DNA from: Rhodoplanes tepidamans
GTDB taxonomy: Bacteria; Pseudomonadota; Alphaproteobacteria; Rhizobiales; Xanthobacteraceae
Reading direction: 5' to 3'
DNA: 64,000 nucleotides
NCBI RefSeq assembly: GCF_030813915.1
Contig: NZ_JAUSUJ010000006.1
Span: 203,643 to 267,642 of the forward strand
The notes beneath the pieces are model-generated. The model saw only the letters and a program-made list of their open reading frames with translations, was not told the DNA's origin and ran no database searches. The number at the start of each line of letters is the position of its first letter. Within the stretch, counting starts at the first letter, position 1. Made by a program: the position numbers and the translations under genes. Of the stretch, positions 33,298 to 42,684 are shown piece by piece.

Positions 33298-35070
33298 GTG
33301 ACCCGAATCGAGACGAACGCCTGCCCGCCGTCGGGATCCCGGGGTGCGGCCGCCGGTCCGGCGGCGTCCGAAATCTGTCCGCGCGCCCTCAACGCCTGCG
33401 ACATCCTGATGTCGATCGGCGACGTCCCCTATGTGTGGGACATCGGCTCCGACCGGCTGAGCTGGGGCGCCAACGCCGCGGACGTGCTGGGCGTGACCAA
33501 CCTCGCGGCGATCGCCACCGGTCGCGGCTTCGCCGGCCTGCTCGCTCCCGACAACGCCGAGACGCGGTTCGACGCGGTGATGCGGTCGGGCGCCAGCGAC
33601 GGCGGCGCCGGCGTGCCGTTCTCGGTGCAGTACGCGCTCGCGACGCCCGGCCGGCCCGACGAGCCCCTGTGGATCGAGGACGTCGGCCGCTGGTTCGCCG
33701 GCAGCCGCGGCGAGCCGTCGCGGGTGCACGGCATCGTCCGCGTCATCACCGAGCGGCGCGCCCGCGAGGAGCGGCTCGCCTATCTGTCCCGCTTCGACGA
33801 CCTCACCGGCGAGATGAACCGCTGGCACATGACCGAGGTGCTCGCCACGACCGTCGAGGAGACGGTGCGGTACCGCAGCTCCTGCGGCTTCCTGCTGCTC
33901 GCCATCGACAATGTCGGCCGCATCAACGAGGCCTACGGCTACGAGGTCGCCGACGACGTGATCGCGGCGGTGGCGCGGCGCATCCGCGCCCGCCTGCGGG
34001 CCGGCGACCACCTGGGCCGCTTCTCCGGCAACAAGTTCGGCATCATCCTCAAGCAGTGCACGCCCGACGACATCAAGGTGGCGGCCGAGCGGCTGCTCGC
34101 CGGCGTGCGCGACGGCGTGGTGGAGACCAACGCCGGCCCGGTCGCCGTGACGGCGTCGGTCGGCGGCGTCACGGTGCCGCGTCACGCCCGCTCGGTGCAC
34201 GACGTTCTGGCGCGCTCCAAGGAGGCGCTGGACATCGCCCAGTCGAAGCGCAGCGGCTCGTTCCACGGCTACCAGCCGAACGTCGAGCGCGACGCGCTGC
34301 GCCGCGCCAGCGTGCGCACCTCGGACGAGATCATCACGGCGCTCAACGACCGCCGCATCCGCATCGCCTTCGAGCCGGTGGTGCGAACCGGCACGCGCGC
34401 GCCCGCCTTTCACGAGTGCCTGATGCGCATCCACCGGGCCGACGGCGGCACTGTCGCGGCCGGCGAGGTGGTGCCGATCGCCGAGCGGCTCGGCCTGATC
34501 CGGCTCCTCGACCATCGCATGCTCGAGCTGGTGCTCGACGCGCTGCGGCGAACCCCGCAGCTCGTCGCCAGCGTCAACGTTTCGCCCGCCTCGACCAGCG
34601 ATCCGGACTGGTGGGAGGCGCTCGCCGCCGGCCTGCGCGGCCGGCCGGAGCTCGCCCGGCGCCTCGTCGTCGAAATCACCGAGACGGCGGCGATCCAGGA
34701 CATCGACGAGACGCGCGGCTTCGTGGCCCGCGCCAAGGATCTCGGCTGCCGCGTCGCCATCGACGACTTCGGCGCCGGCTACACGTCGTTCCGCAACCTG
34801 CGCAAGCTCGGCGTCGACATCGTCAAGATCGACGGCGCCTTCGTGCAGAACATCACCCGCTCGGAGGACGACCGCGCCTTCGTGCAGACCTTCCTGGATC
34901 TGGCGCACCGCCTGCGTCTGGAGACGGTCGCCGAATGGGTGCAGGACGAGGAGGGCGCGGCGCTGCTCGCCGCCTGGGGCTGCGACTACCTGCAGGGCCG
35001 CCTGATCGGCCTCGCCCGCCCCGAGCCGCCGTGGCCGCAGACGGCGCCGTGCGGCGCGGCGGCGGGGTGA
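33298..35070 (+). CDS. GGDEF/EAL hybrid protein with degenerate GGDEF site
   Basis: About 590 aa from GTG 33298; a TTG at 33226 would add 24 residues and overlap promoter-like sequence. A PAS-like sensor region (DVPYVWDIGSDRLSWGANAADVLG) precedes a GGDEF domain (FDDLTGEMNRWHM...) in which the GGDEF signature reads S-G-N-K-F (about residues 243-247), so diguanylate cyclase activity is unlikely. The EAL domain is better kept: ECL for EAL (Glu373), VNVSPAS, VEITETAAI, AIDDFGAGYTS, VKIDGAFV, ETVAEWV. It may be a c-di-GMP phosphodiesterase with a regulatory GGDEF. No signal peptide. Confidence 0.9.
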   Translation: MTRIETNACPPSGSRGAAAGPAASEICPRALNACDILMSIGDVPYVWDIGSDRLSWGANAADVLGVTNLAAIATGRGFAGLLAPDNAETRFDAVMRSGASDGGAGVPFSVQYALATPGRPDEPLWIEDVGRWFAGSRGEPSRVHGIVRVITERRAREERLAYLSRFDDLTGEMNRWHMTEVLATTVEETVRYRSSCGFLLLAIDNVGRINEAYGYEVADDVIAAVARRIRARLRAGDHLGRFSGNKFGIILKQCTPDDIKVAAERLLAGVRDGVVETNAGPVAVTASVGGVTVPRHARSVHDVLARSKEALDIAQSKRSGSFHGYQPNVERDALRRASVRTSDEIITALNDRRIRIAFEPVVRTGTRAPAFHECLMRIHRADGGTVAAGEVVPIAERLGLIRLLDHRMLELVLDALRRTPQLVASVNVSPASTSDPDWWEALAAGLRGRPELARRLVVEITETAAIQDIDETRGFVARAKDLGCRVAIDDFGAGYTSFRNLRKLGVDIVKIDGAFVQNITRSEDDRAFVQTFLDLAHRLRLETVAEWVQDEEGAALLAAWGCDYLQGRLIGLARPEPPWPQTAPCGAAAG

Positions 35071-35133
35071 CGCGGCGACGGTTCAGTCACCACGTCTCTG
35101 ATCGGGAGTTCCGCAGACGCGTTCGGTGGCGCG

Positions 35134-35155
35134 GAGCGGCGTGACAGCGCCGCTC
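35134..35155. terminator. Hairpin between convergent GGDEF/EAL and phaR genes
   Basis: Perfect 8-bp stem GAGCGGCG / CGCCGCTC (35134-35141 and 35148-35155) with loop TGACAG, centred between two convergent stop codons (35070 and 35173). It could serve both genes; there is no T-tract. Confidence 0.45.
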
Positions 35156-35172
35156 ACGGACCACGGTCGGGA

Positions 35173-35784
35173 TCAGCTCCCGCTGCCGCCGGCGGCCTTG
35201 TCCTTGTCGGCCTCGCTGAGCCGCTCGAGGCGCTTCTGCATGTCTTCGAGCTGACGCCGCAGCGCGTCGATCTCGCCCGGCTGCGCCTCGGTCTTCTCGG
35301 CGGGCTTCTCGCCCTCGCCGTTCTCGTCGCGACGGGCGAACGGCGTGAACATGGTGAAGGCGCGCTGGAACATCTCCATGTTCCGTCGCACCTGATCCTC
35401 CATGGTGCCGAAGCCGCCGACGCCCCACGCCTGGGTCATCTGCTCGCGGAACTTCGACTGCTCGCGCGAGAACAGGTCGAGCGAGCTCTCCAGATAACGC
35501 GGCACCAGCATCTGCATGCTGTCGCCGTAGAACCGGATGAGCTGACGCAGGAACGTGATCGGCAGGAGGTTCTGGCCCTGCTTGCCTTCCTGCTCGAAGA
35601 TGATCTGGGTGAGCACCGAGCGCGTGATGTCCTCGCCCGTCTTGGCGTCGTAGACGACGAAGTCTTCGCCGGACTTGAGCATGCCGGCGAGGTCCTCGAG
35701 CGTGACGTACGTGCTCGTACCGGTGTTGTAGAGGCGCCGATTGGCGTATTTTTTGATGATAACCGGGGCTTCGGGCTTTGCCAT
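35173..35784 (-). CDS. phaR: Polyhydroxyalkanoate synthesis repressor PhaR
   Basis: 203 aa. The N-terminal PHB/PHA-accumulation regulator DNA-binding domain is diagnostic: IIKKYANRRLYNTGTSTYVTLEDLAGMLKSGEDFVVYDAKTGED with ITRSVLTQIIFEQE (residues about 8-66). The following domain (FLRQLIRFYGDSMQMLVPRYLE) is the PHB accumulation domain, and the C-terminus is a coiled-coil-like Glu/Lys-rich tail. PhaR senses PHA granules and represses phasin and biosynthetic genes. It is divergent from the thiolase gene across 511 bp, which suggests shared control, although phaB is not in the window. Confidence 0.95.
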   Translation of the reverse strand: MAKPEAPVIIKKYANRRLYNTGTSTYVTLEDLAGMLKSGEDFVVYDAKTGEDITRSVLTQIIFEQEGKQGQNLLPITFLRQLIRFYGDSMQMLVPRYLESSLDLFSREQSKFREQMTQAWGVGGFGTMEDQVRRNMEMFQRAFTMFTPFARRDENGEGEKPAEKTEAQPGEIDALRRQLEDMQKRLERLSEADKDKAAGGSGS

Positions 35785-36295
35785 GACGCTTTCGCTCTGC
35801 AACTGGGATGTCCGATGAGGATCTCGGTGCGAACGTGTTCGTGCGCGGACGCTGTTTGCGCTTGCCCCAAAATGAACTCGGGGTCCAAAAAATAGGCGAA
35901 ATCTTCGGCGTCGGCTACCGTTTTGTGTGAGCACCCGCAAAATCGGCGGAGGCCGGCTTCGCCCGTCTGCACGGCGTGCGCCGTCTGGTCGGGTCGGCGG
36001 CCGAGGCCGGCTGCCGGCAACGGGCGCCGCGGGATCACGCCGCGGAACCATGCCGGGCCGGTGCCGCGGGCTCCTGCGTCCGGATCGACCCGAGGCGGTC
36101 GGTCGTCTTGAACGATTGTCGAGGTGAGAGCCGCTGTGCCAAGCTCGTCGCCGACCGGTCGCCGGAGTGGTCCGGAGACCGTCGCAGATAACCGATAATC
36201 GAGGTCACGAGAGAACGGGGCCCGCGACACCACGCGGCGCGCAGGGCGAGGTCGTCCCCGCGGCCGTCCAAACGGAAACCAGGGAGCTTTCGAAC
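35785..36295. other. Divergent phaR/phaA promoter region, no gene seen
   Basis: 511 bp between divergent starts. A less GC-rich stretch at 35850-35935 contains a CCCC...GGGG dyad near 35865-35885 followed by CCAAAAAATAG, a plausible promoter or attenuator for phaR. No convincing PhaR operator dyad could be picked by eye. Open frames through this region are low in conserved character. Confidence 0.5.
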
Positions 36296-37471
<1,176 letters not shown>

Positions 37472-37567
37472 GGCGCGACGCCCGACCTCTGCGCGGGGGC
37501 GGCGAACCCGCCCCCGCCCACCCGACACCGGCCGCCCGGGGACGACACCGGCCGGCCCGGCAAAGAA

Positions 37568-37652
37568 CGACCGGGCGGGCCCGAACGCGACCGGGCGGGC
37601 CCGAACGCAAATCGTCACCGTCCGGGTGATCTCGATTTGCGTTCGGGCCCGC
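37568..37652. repeat. Long perfect hairpin with tandem arm duplication after phaA
   Basis: An 18-bp perfect inverted repeat: arm 37595-37612 (GCGGGCCCGAACGCAAAT) and arm 37635-37652. The 22-nt middle forms a second stem TCACC-gtccg-GGTGA, giving one extended hairpin. The left arm is part of a 20-bp unit beginning CGACCGGGCG that is duplicated exactly at 37568-37587 and 37588-37607. It lies 124 bp after the phaA stop. It may be a terminator, a processed RNA element or a mobile palindromic repeat. The rest of the 321-bp gap (37472-37792) shows no gene. Confidence 0.8.
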
Positions 37653-37792
37653 TCTGACGTTTGATCGCCGCGTCGCCTCGGCGGCCGGCGACCGGCCGGA
37701 CGCCGGACGGCGTCCGCGGACGGGGCGCGCGCCGTCGCCCCGACGGCCGACCCGCCGGCCTGCCGGTCCGCACGCCTCGGCCGGGTCGCCCG

Positions 37793-38578
37793 ATGCACGA
37801 AGTCCAAGTCGCCAAGTCCATGTCGCTCGACGTCGTCGATCTGCGCAATTTCTACGGCCAGCACCTCGGGACGGTGGCGCGACGCTTCATCAGCCGGGGC
37901 ATCCGGGTCCGCTGGGCCGACACCCACGGGCAGCGGGTGCTCGGCATCGGCTATCCGACCCCGTATCTCGGCCTGTTCCGCGAGCACGCGGAACGCTGCC
38001 TCGCCTTCATGCCGGCCCAGCAGGGCGTGATCCGCTGGCCGACCGCCCGGCCCACGCTCGCCGCGCTGGTGGACGAGTACGACCTGCCGCTCACCGACGC
38101 CGCCGTCGACCGCGTGCTGCTCGTCCACGCCCTGGAGATGGCCGAGGACGGGCTGTCGCTGCTGCGCGAGGTGTGGCGCGTGCTGGCGCCGAGCGGCCGC
38201 ATCCTGGTCGTGATCCCCAACCGGCGCGGCCTGTGGGCCCGCATGGACACGACGCCGTTCGGCTACGGCCGGCCCTACTCGCGCTCCCAGATCGTCCATT
38301 TGTTGCGTGAATCCTCGTTCACCCCGACCTCCTGGGGCGAGGCGCTGTACATGCCGCCGATCGGCCGGCGCTGGTTCATGCGCTCGGCGGTCGCCTGGGA
38401 GCGCACCGGCGCGACGCTCTCGGCGCCGTTCGCCGGCGTCCACATCGTCGAGGCGACCAAGCAGGTCTACCGGGCCGCCCCGGCGCGGCGCGAGAAGCGC
38501 CGCCTGGTGCCGAGCCTCGAGCCGGCGCTCGAGCCGGTCCCGGGCGCGGTGGCGCGCTGGGCCGTAGGACGCCGGTGA
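37793..38578 (+). CDS. Class I SAM-dependent methyltransferase-like protein
   Basis: 261 aa from ATG 37793; ATG 37820 (MSLDVVDL) gives 252 aa and may be the real start. The protein has the Methyltransf_11 layout: weak glycine motif (GQRVLGIGYPTPYL), AVDRVLLVHALEMAEDGLSLLREVWRVLAPSGRILVVIPNRRGLWARMD. The first SAM motif (GxGxG) appears as VLGIGYPTPYL, as in a common alphaproteobacterial subgroup. Substrate unknown. A strong bidirectional hairpin follows and the GST gene converges. Confidence 0.85.
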   Translation: MHEVQVAKSMSLDVVDLRNFYGQHLGTVARRFISRGIRVRWADTHGQRVLGIGYPTPYLGLFREHAERCLAFMPAQQGVIRWPTARPTLAALVDEYDLPLTDAAVDRVLLVHALEMAEDGLSLLREVWRVLAPSGRILVVIPNRRGLWARMDTTPFGYGRPYSRSQIVHLLRESSFTPTSWGEALYMPPIGRRWFMRSAVAWERTGATLSAPFAGVHIVEATKQVYRAAPARREKRRLVPSLEPALEPVPGAVARWAVGRR

Positions 38579-38584
38579 ACGCCG

Positions 38585-38629
38585 CGAATTGCGCCGCTCC
38601 GACCGTGAGATGGCGGCGCAATTCGTTTC
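38585..38629. terminator. Bidirectional terminator hairpin
   Basis: Perfect 13-bp stem CGAATTGCGCCGC (38585-38597) / GCGGCGCAATTCG (38613-38625) with a 15-nt loop, followed by TTTCA on the plus strand. It lies between the convergent methyltransferase and glutathione-transferase genes. Confidence 0.75.
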
Positions 38630-38641
38630 ACCCGTTGCGCC

Positions 38642-39361
38642 CTAAGGGTCGAGCTCCGGGTAGCGCCGGAAGATGCCCATCTGGTTGAACGGGATCCGAC
38701 GCTCCGAGGCGAGATAGGCCGCGATCGCGGGGCGGTCGGCGACGCGGTCCCGCAGGGCGACGACGCGCGGCACCTTGCGCTCCAGCCGCTTCGTCGCCTT
38801 CGGGAAGGCGAAGCGCAGGCCTTCCAGCACCTGGAACAGCGACAGGTCCGCATAGGTGAGGCTGCGGCCGGCGAGCCACGGCCCGCCGCCGCGCTCCAGG
38901 ATCGTCTCGAACCAGCCCAGATACTTCTGCATCCGTTCGGCGCGGAAGCTCTCGGCGCGGCGCGCCGCCGCCTCCCTCTGGTCCTCGTAATAGAGGCTCG
39001 ACGCGATCGGGTGATGGGTGTCGTGCGCCTCGGTCACCAGATCCGCGATGGTGAGCTGGATCTGATGCACCCACAGGCGGCCCGACTCGGTCTTCGGCGA
39101 CAGGCCGTGGCGCTCCCCCAGGAAGACCAGGATCGCCGCCGTCTGGCCGATCAGCAGCCGGCCGCTCTTCAGGAAGGGCGGGGCGAAGGGCGGGTGCGGC
39201 ACGCTGTCGCCGTCGAGGAGCGCCATCATGGCCGGCACTCCGCCGTCCGGCTCCGGAGCGCGGGCGACGTCGACATAGGGCACGCCCGCCTCCTCGAGCG
39301 CCAGGCGGACGAACTCGCCGCGCCCCTGGATCGTCGGCCAGTAATACAGCTCGTAGCTCAT
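38642..39361 (-). CDS. Glutathione S-transferase family protein
   Basis: 239 aa from the ATG at 39361 (MSYELYYWPTIQGRGEFVRLALEEAGVPYVDVA). Residues 1-80 form the thioredoxin-like domain with Tyr residues near the N-terminus and the cis-Pro/SNAIL-type site modified to LLIGQTAAILVFLG. The all-helical C-terminal domain includes GPWLAGRSLTYADLSLFQVLEGL, the N-capping box region. Likely role in detoxification with glutathione; substrate unknown. Similar in layout to eukaryotic-type sigma/alpha GSTs found in proteobacteria. Confidence 0.92.
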   Translation of the reverse strand: MSYELYYWPTIQGRGEFVRLALEEAGVPYVDVARAPEPDGGVPAMMALLDGDSVPHPPFAPPFLKSGRLLIGQTAAILVFLGERHGLSPKTESGRLWVHQIQLTIADLVTEAHDTHHPIASSLYYEDQREAAARRAESFRAERMQKYLGWFETILERGGGPWLAGRSLTYADLSLFQVLEGLRFAFPKATKRLERKVPRVVALRDRVADRPAIAAYLASERRIPFNQMGIFRRYPELDP

Positions 39362-39695
39362 CGATCCTCCCGCGGCCCGAACAGGGCTGCCGCTCCGCGT
39401 CAACGCCGCCGCGACGCGAGCGTTCGGCGGCGGCCGCCGGCCCCGAACCGGCCGGGCAGCGCCGTTCAGGATGTCGCCGAAAAGTCGACCATCCGCCGGT
39501 CACGATGTTGCGCTACTGCGGTTGCGGCCGTATCTCAGGGCCATCAGGGCCAATCGTCCCGATCGGACAGGTCCGGCGCCGCGTTCCGGCCGTATCCCGA
39601 CGACGAGACGCCAGACGACGAAACGCGAGACTTGCAGGGTGGCGCGAGACGCGACGTCATCCGCGGCGCGCATGCCGCGGGTCGCGGAGCGAACG
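39362..39695. other. Intergenic region, no gene seen
   Basis: 334 bp between the GST gene and the exporter adaptor gene (divergent). Only short or low-complexity frames occur. It must hold the promoters for both. A GGCCATCAGGGCC dyad lies near 39540. No RNA element was recognised. Confidence 0.5.
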
Positions 39696-40796
39696 ATGGA
39701 CGACCGGAGGATGGACGACCGCACGAAGCTGCTGCATTCGCTGGCGATCGACCGGAGCGCGGCTCCGGCCGTGCCGCGCCGGCGCGTGTGGCCCGTGCTG
39801 GTCGGCGGCGTCGTGGTCGGACTCGCGGCCGCGGCCGCCGTGTACGCCGTCCTGCCGCGCGACACCGGCACGCCGCGCCCGCCGGAGGCCGTGGCCGACG
39901 CGACGGTGCCGAGCCCCCCTGCCCCGGCGACGGTCGGCCAGTCTGCGGCGCCGGCCCCGGCCGCCCGCCCGGCCTCCGGCCTCGCCGCCTCCGGTTACGT
40001 GGTGGCGCGCCGCAAGGCGACGGTCGCGGCCGAGATCACCGGCAAGGTGACCGAGGTTCTGGTCGAGGAGGGCATGGTGGTCGAGGCCGGCCAGCCGGTC
40101 GCCAAGATCGACTCGACGCTCGCCGAAACCGACCTCGCGCTCGCCCGCTCCAGGGTCGAGGCCGCCGAGGCCGCGGTCGGCGCGGTCAGCGCCGACCTGC
40201 GCGACGCCGAGCGCATCTTCGGCCGCGTCCAGAGCCTGTCGAAGCGCGACTTCGCCACCGAGGCCGACCTCACCCGCACCGAGGCGCGCGTCAACGTGCT
40301 GCGCGCCCAACTCACCCAGTCCAAGGCGCAGCTCGACGCGGCGCGGCTGGAGGCGCGGCGCTACGGCGAGGTGCTCGACAAGCACAGCGTCAAGGCGCCA
40401 TTCGGCGGCGTCGTCGTCGACCGCAGCGCCCAGCCGGGCGAGATGATCTCGCCGATGTCGGCGGGCGGCAGCTTCACCCGCACCGGCATCTGCACCATCG
40501 TCGACATGGATTCGATCGAGGTGGAGGTCGACGTCAACGAGGCCTTCATCGGCCGCGTCCAGAAGGGTGGCGCCGTGCGGGCCGTGCTCGACGCCTATCC
40601 GGACTGGACGATTCCGGCCTATGTGATCGCCATCGTGCCGACCGCCAACCGCGAGAAGGCGACCGTCAAGGTGCGCATCGGGCTCGCCGGCAAGGATCCG
40701 CGCGTCCTGCCCGACATGGCCGTCAAGGTGACGTTCGTCGAGGCCGAGACGGCGGCCGCCGCCACGCCCGAGCGCGCCTCGGCCGCGGCCCGATAA
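39696..40796 (+). CDS. Periplasmic adaptor of an ABC exporter (HlyD/MacA family)
   Basis: 366 aa from ATG 39696, chosen because GGAG lies 7 nt upstream. An N-terminal transmembrane anchor (WPVLVGGVVVGLAAAAAVYAVL) is followed by a Pro/Ala-rich segment, a lipoyl half-motif (GKVTEVLVEEGMVVEAGQPVAKID), a coiled-coil hairpin (ALARSRVEAAEAAVGAVSADLRDAE...), the second lipoyl half (APFGGVVVDRSAQPGEMISP) and a beta-barrel (DSIEVEVDVNEAFIGRV). It links an inner-membrane ABC exporter to the envelope. The ATPase and two FtsX-type permeases follow. No outer-membrane channel gene is nearby. Confidence 0.92.
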   Translation: MDDRRMDDRTKLLHSLAIDRSAAPAVPRRRVWPVLVGGVVVGLAAAAAVYAVLPRDTGTPRPPEAVADATVPSPPAPATVGQSAAPAPAARPASGLAASGYVVARRKATVAAEITGKVTEVLVEEGMVVEAGQPVAKIDSTLAETDLALARSRVEAAEAAVGAVSADLRDAERIFGRVQSLSKRDFATEADLTRTEARVNVLRAQLTQSKAQLDAARLEARRYGEVLDKHSVKAPFGGVVVDRSAQPGEMISPMSAGGSFTRTGICTIVDMDSIEVEVDVNEAFIGRVQKGGAVRAVLDAYPDWTIPAYVIAIVPTANREKATVKVRIGLAGKDPRVLPDMAVKVTFVEAETAAAATPERASAAAR

Positions 40797-40830
40797 GAAC
40801 CGTCCGAAGCACAGCGGAGCGAATTCGTCG

Positions 40831-41526
40831 ATGTCCGACATGCCCCTCGTCCGTCTCGCCGGCGTCAGCAAAGGCTTCGTCAAGGGCAGGGACGCCATCG
40901 CCATCTTCGAGCGGCTCGACCTCGCGATTCCGGAGGGCGACTTCGTCGCCGTGATGGGGCCGTCGGGGTCCGGCAAGTCGACGCTCCTGAACCTGCTCGG
41001 CGGCATCGACCGGCCCGACGCCGGCGAGGTGCACGTCGCCGGCTCGCGCATCGACACGCTGTCGGAAGGCCAGCTGTCGCAGTGGCGCGCCGCCAACATC
41101 GGCTTCGTGTTCCAGTTCTACAATCTGATGCCAATGCTCAGCGCCGCCCAGAACGTCGAGCTGCCGCTGCTGCTGACCCGGCTCGGCAAGGCCGAGCGCC
41201 GCAGGCACGTCGAGACGGCGCTGGCGATCGTCAACCTGGCCGACCGGGCCAAGCACTATCCGCGCGAGATGTCGGGCGGCCAGCAGCAGCGCGTCGCCAT
41301 CGCCCGCGCCATCGTCTCGGATCCAAAGCTGCTGCTCTGCGACGAGCCGACCGGCGACCTCGACCGCACCTCGGCCGACGAGATCCTCGGCATGCTGAAG
41401 GTCCTCAACCGCGACCTCGGCAAGACCATCGTGATGGTGACGCACGATCCGGCCGCCGCGCGCTTCGCCAGGCGCACCCTCCACCTCGACAAAGGACATT
41501 TCGAGGAGAAGGAGCTGGCGGCGTGA
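40831..41526 (+). CDS. ABC exporter ATP-binding protein (MacB/LolD-like)
   Basis: 231 aa. Walker A GPSGSGKSTLLNLLGGID, Q-loop VFQFYNLMPMLSAAQNVELPL (typical of the LolD/FtsE/MacB group), signature MSGGQQQRVAIARAI, Walker B LLLCDEPTGDLD, switch VTHDPAAARFA. It should energise the two permeases encoded next. The 3' end overlaps the first permease start (GTGA). Substrate could be a lipid, peptide or small molecule; nothing in the sequence decides. Confidence 0.95.
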   Translation: MSDMPLVRLAGVSKGFVKGRDAIAIFERLDLAIPEGDFVAVMGPSGSGKSTLLNLLGGIDRPDAGEVHVAGSRIDTLSEGQLSQWRAANIGFVFQFYNLMPMLSAAQNVELPLLLTRLGKAERRRHVETALAIVNLADRAKHYPREMSGGQQQRVAIARAIVSDPKLLLCDEPTGDLDRTSADEILGMLKVLNRDLGKTIVMVTHDPAAARFARRTLHLDKGHFEEKELAA

Positions 41527-42683
41527 ACGATTTCCTGCTGATCCGCAAGAACCTGTTCCGCAAGAAGCTGCGGGCGATCCTGATGATCGTCTCGATCCTG
41601 ATCGCCTTCGCGATCTTCGGCGTGCTGGCGGCGTTCGAGCGGGCCTTCAACGCCGGCGAGGACGTCTCCGAGGCCGATCGTCTTGTGGTCGTCAACAAGA
41701 TCAACTTCACCCAGCCGCTGCCGATCGCCTACTTCAACCGCATCGCCGCCGTGGAGGGCGTCAGGCAGGTCACCTTCGCCAACTGGTTCGGCGGCTACTA
41801 TCAGGATCCGAAGAACTTCGTGATCGTGATGGCGGTCGAGCCCGAGACCTATCTGAAGATCAGCTCGACCGACTTCGCCTTCACGCCCGAGATGTCGCAG
41901 GCCTTCGTGCGCAACCGCACCGGTGCGCTGGTCGGCCGGGCGCTGGCCGAGCGGTGGGGCTGGAAGCTCGGCGACCGCGTCCCGATCTCGTCGAGCATCT
42001 TCTCGCAGAAGAACGGCTCGCACACCTGGGACGTCACCGTGGTCGGCATCTTCGACAAGGCGAAGCCGCAGGGCGACACCAACCTGATGTTCATCCAGTA
42101 CCCGTATTTCGACGAGACCCGCTCGTTCGGCAAGGACACGATCGGCTGGCTGCTGCTGAAGACCGAATCGCCGGCCGTCAACGACCGCGTCATCAAGACC
42201 ATCGACGCGATGTTCGCCAACTCGTCCTGGGAGACCGCGACCGACACCGAGAAGGCCTTCAACAAGGCGTTCGTGGCGCAGCTCGGCAACGTGGCGCTGA
42301 TCGTCACCCTGGTGGTCGGCGCCGCCTTCGTCACCATCCTGATGATCGTCGGCAACACCATGGTGATGGCGGTGCGCGAGCGCACCCGCGAGATCGCCGT
42401 GCTCAAGACGCTCGGCTTCTCGGGAGGGCGGGTGCTGCGGATGGTGCTCGGCGAGACGCTGCTGCTCGCCGTGATCGGCGGCACGCTGGGCCTCGCCCTG
42501 GCGACGCTGTTCACCTTCGCGATGCGCAACACGCTCGCCATGTTCGTGCCGGGCCTGCAGATGAGCCCCGGCATCGTGCTGACGGCGTTCGGCTTCATGA
42601 TCCTGCTCGGGCTGGCGACCGGCCTCGTTCCGGCCCTGAACGCCTTCCGGCTGCGGATCGCCGAGGCGATGGGGCGCGGCTGA
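41523..42683 (+). CDS. FtsX-like ABC exporter permease, first of two
   Basis: 386 aa from a GTG overlapping the ATPase stop. An N-terminal transmembrane helix (AILMIVSILIAFAIFGVLAAF), a periplasmic MacB_PCD-like domain (about 45-260, with GALVGRALAERWGWKLGDRVPI), and three C-terminal helices including the conserved REIAVLKTLGFSGGRVLRMVLGE segment that contacts the ATPase. The four-helix FtsX architecture is complete. Confidence 0.92.
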   Translation: MNDFLLIRKNLFRKKLRAILMIVSILIAFAIFGVLAAFERAFNAGEDVSEADRLVVVNKINFTQPLPIAYFNRIAAVEGVRQVTFANWFGGYYQDPKNFVIVMAVEPETYLKISSTDFAFTPEMSQAFVRNRTGALVGRALAERWGWKLGDRVPISSSIFSQKNGSHTWDVTVVGIFDKAKPQGDTNLMFIQYPYFDETRSFGKDTIGWLLLKTESPAVNDRVIKTIDAMFANSSWETATDTEKAFNKAFVAQLGNVALIVTLVVGAAFVTILMIVGNTMVMAVRERTREIAVLKTLGFSGGRVLRMVLGETLLLAVIGGTLGLALATLFTFAMRNTLAMFVPGLQMSPGIVLTAFGFMILLGLATGLVPALNAFRLRIAEAMGRG

Positions 42684-42684
42684 C

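Noticed and set aside
35785..36295. Possible phasin or phaB gene between phaR and phaA
   Set aside because: No frame in this gap shows a phasin or reductase motif; the region looks regulatory only.
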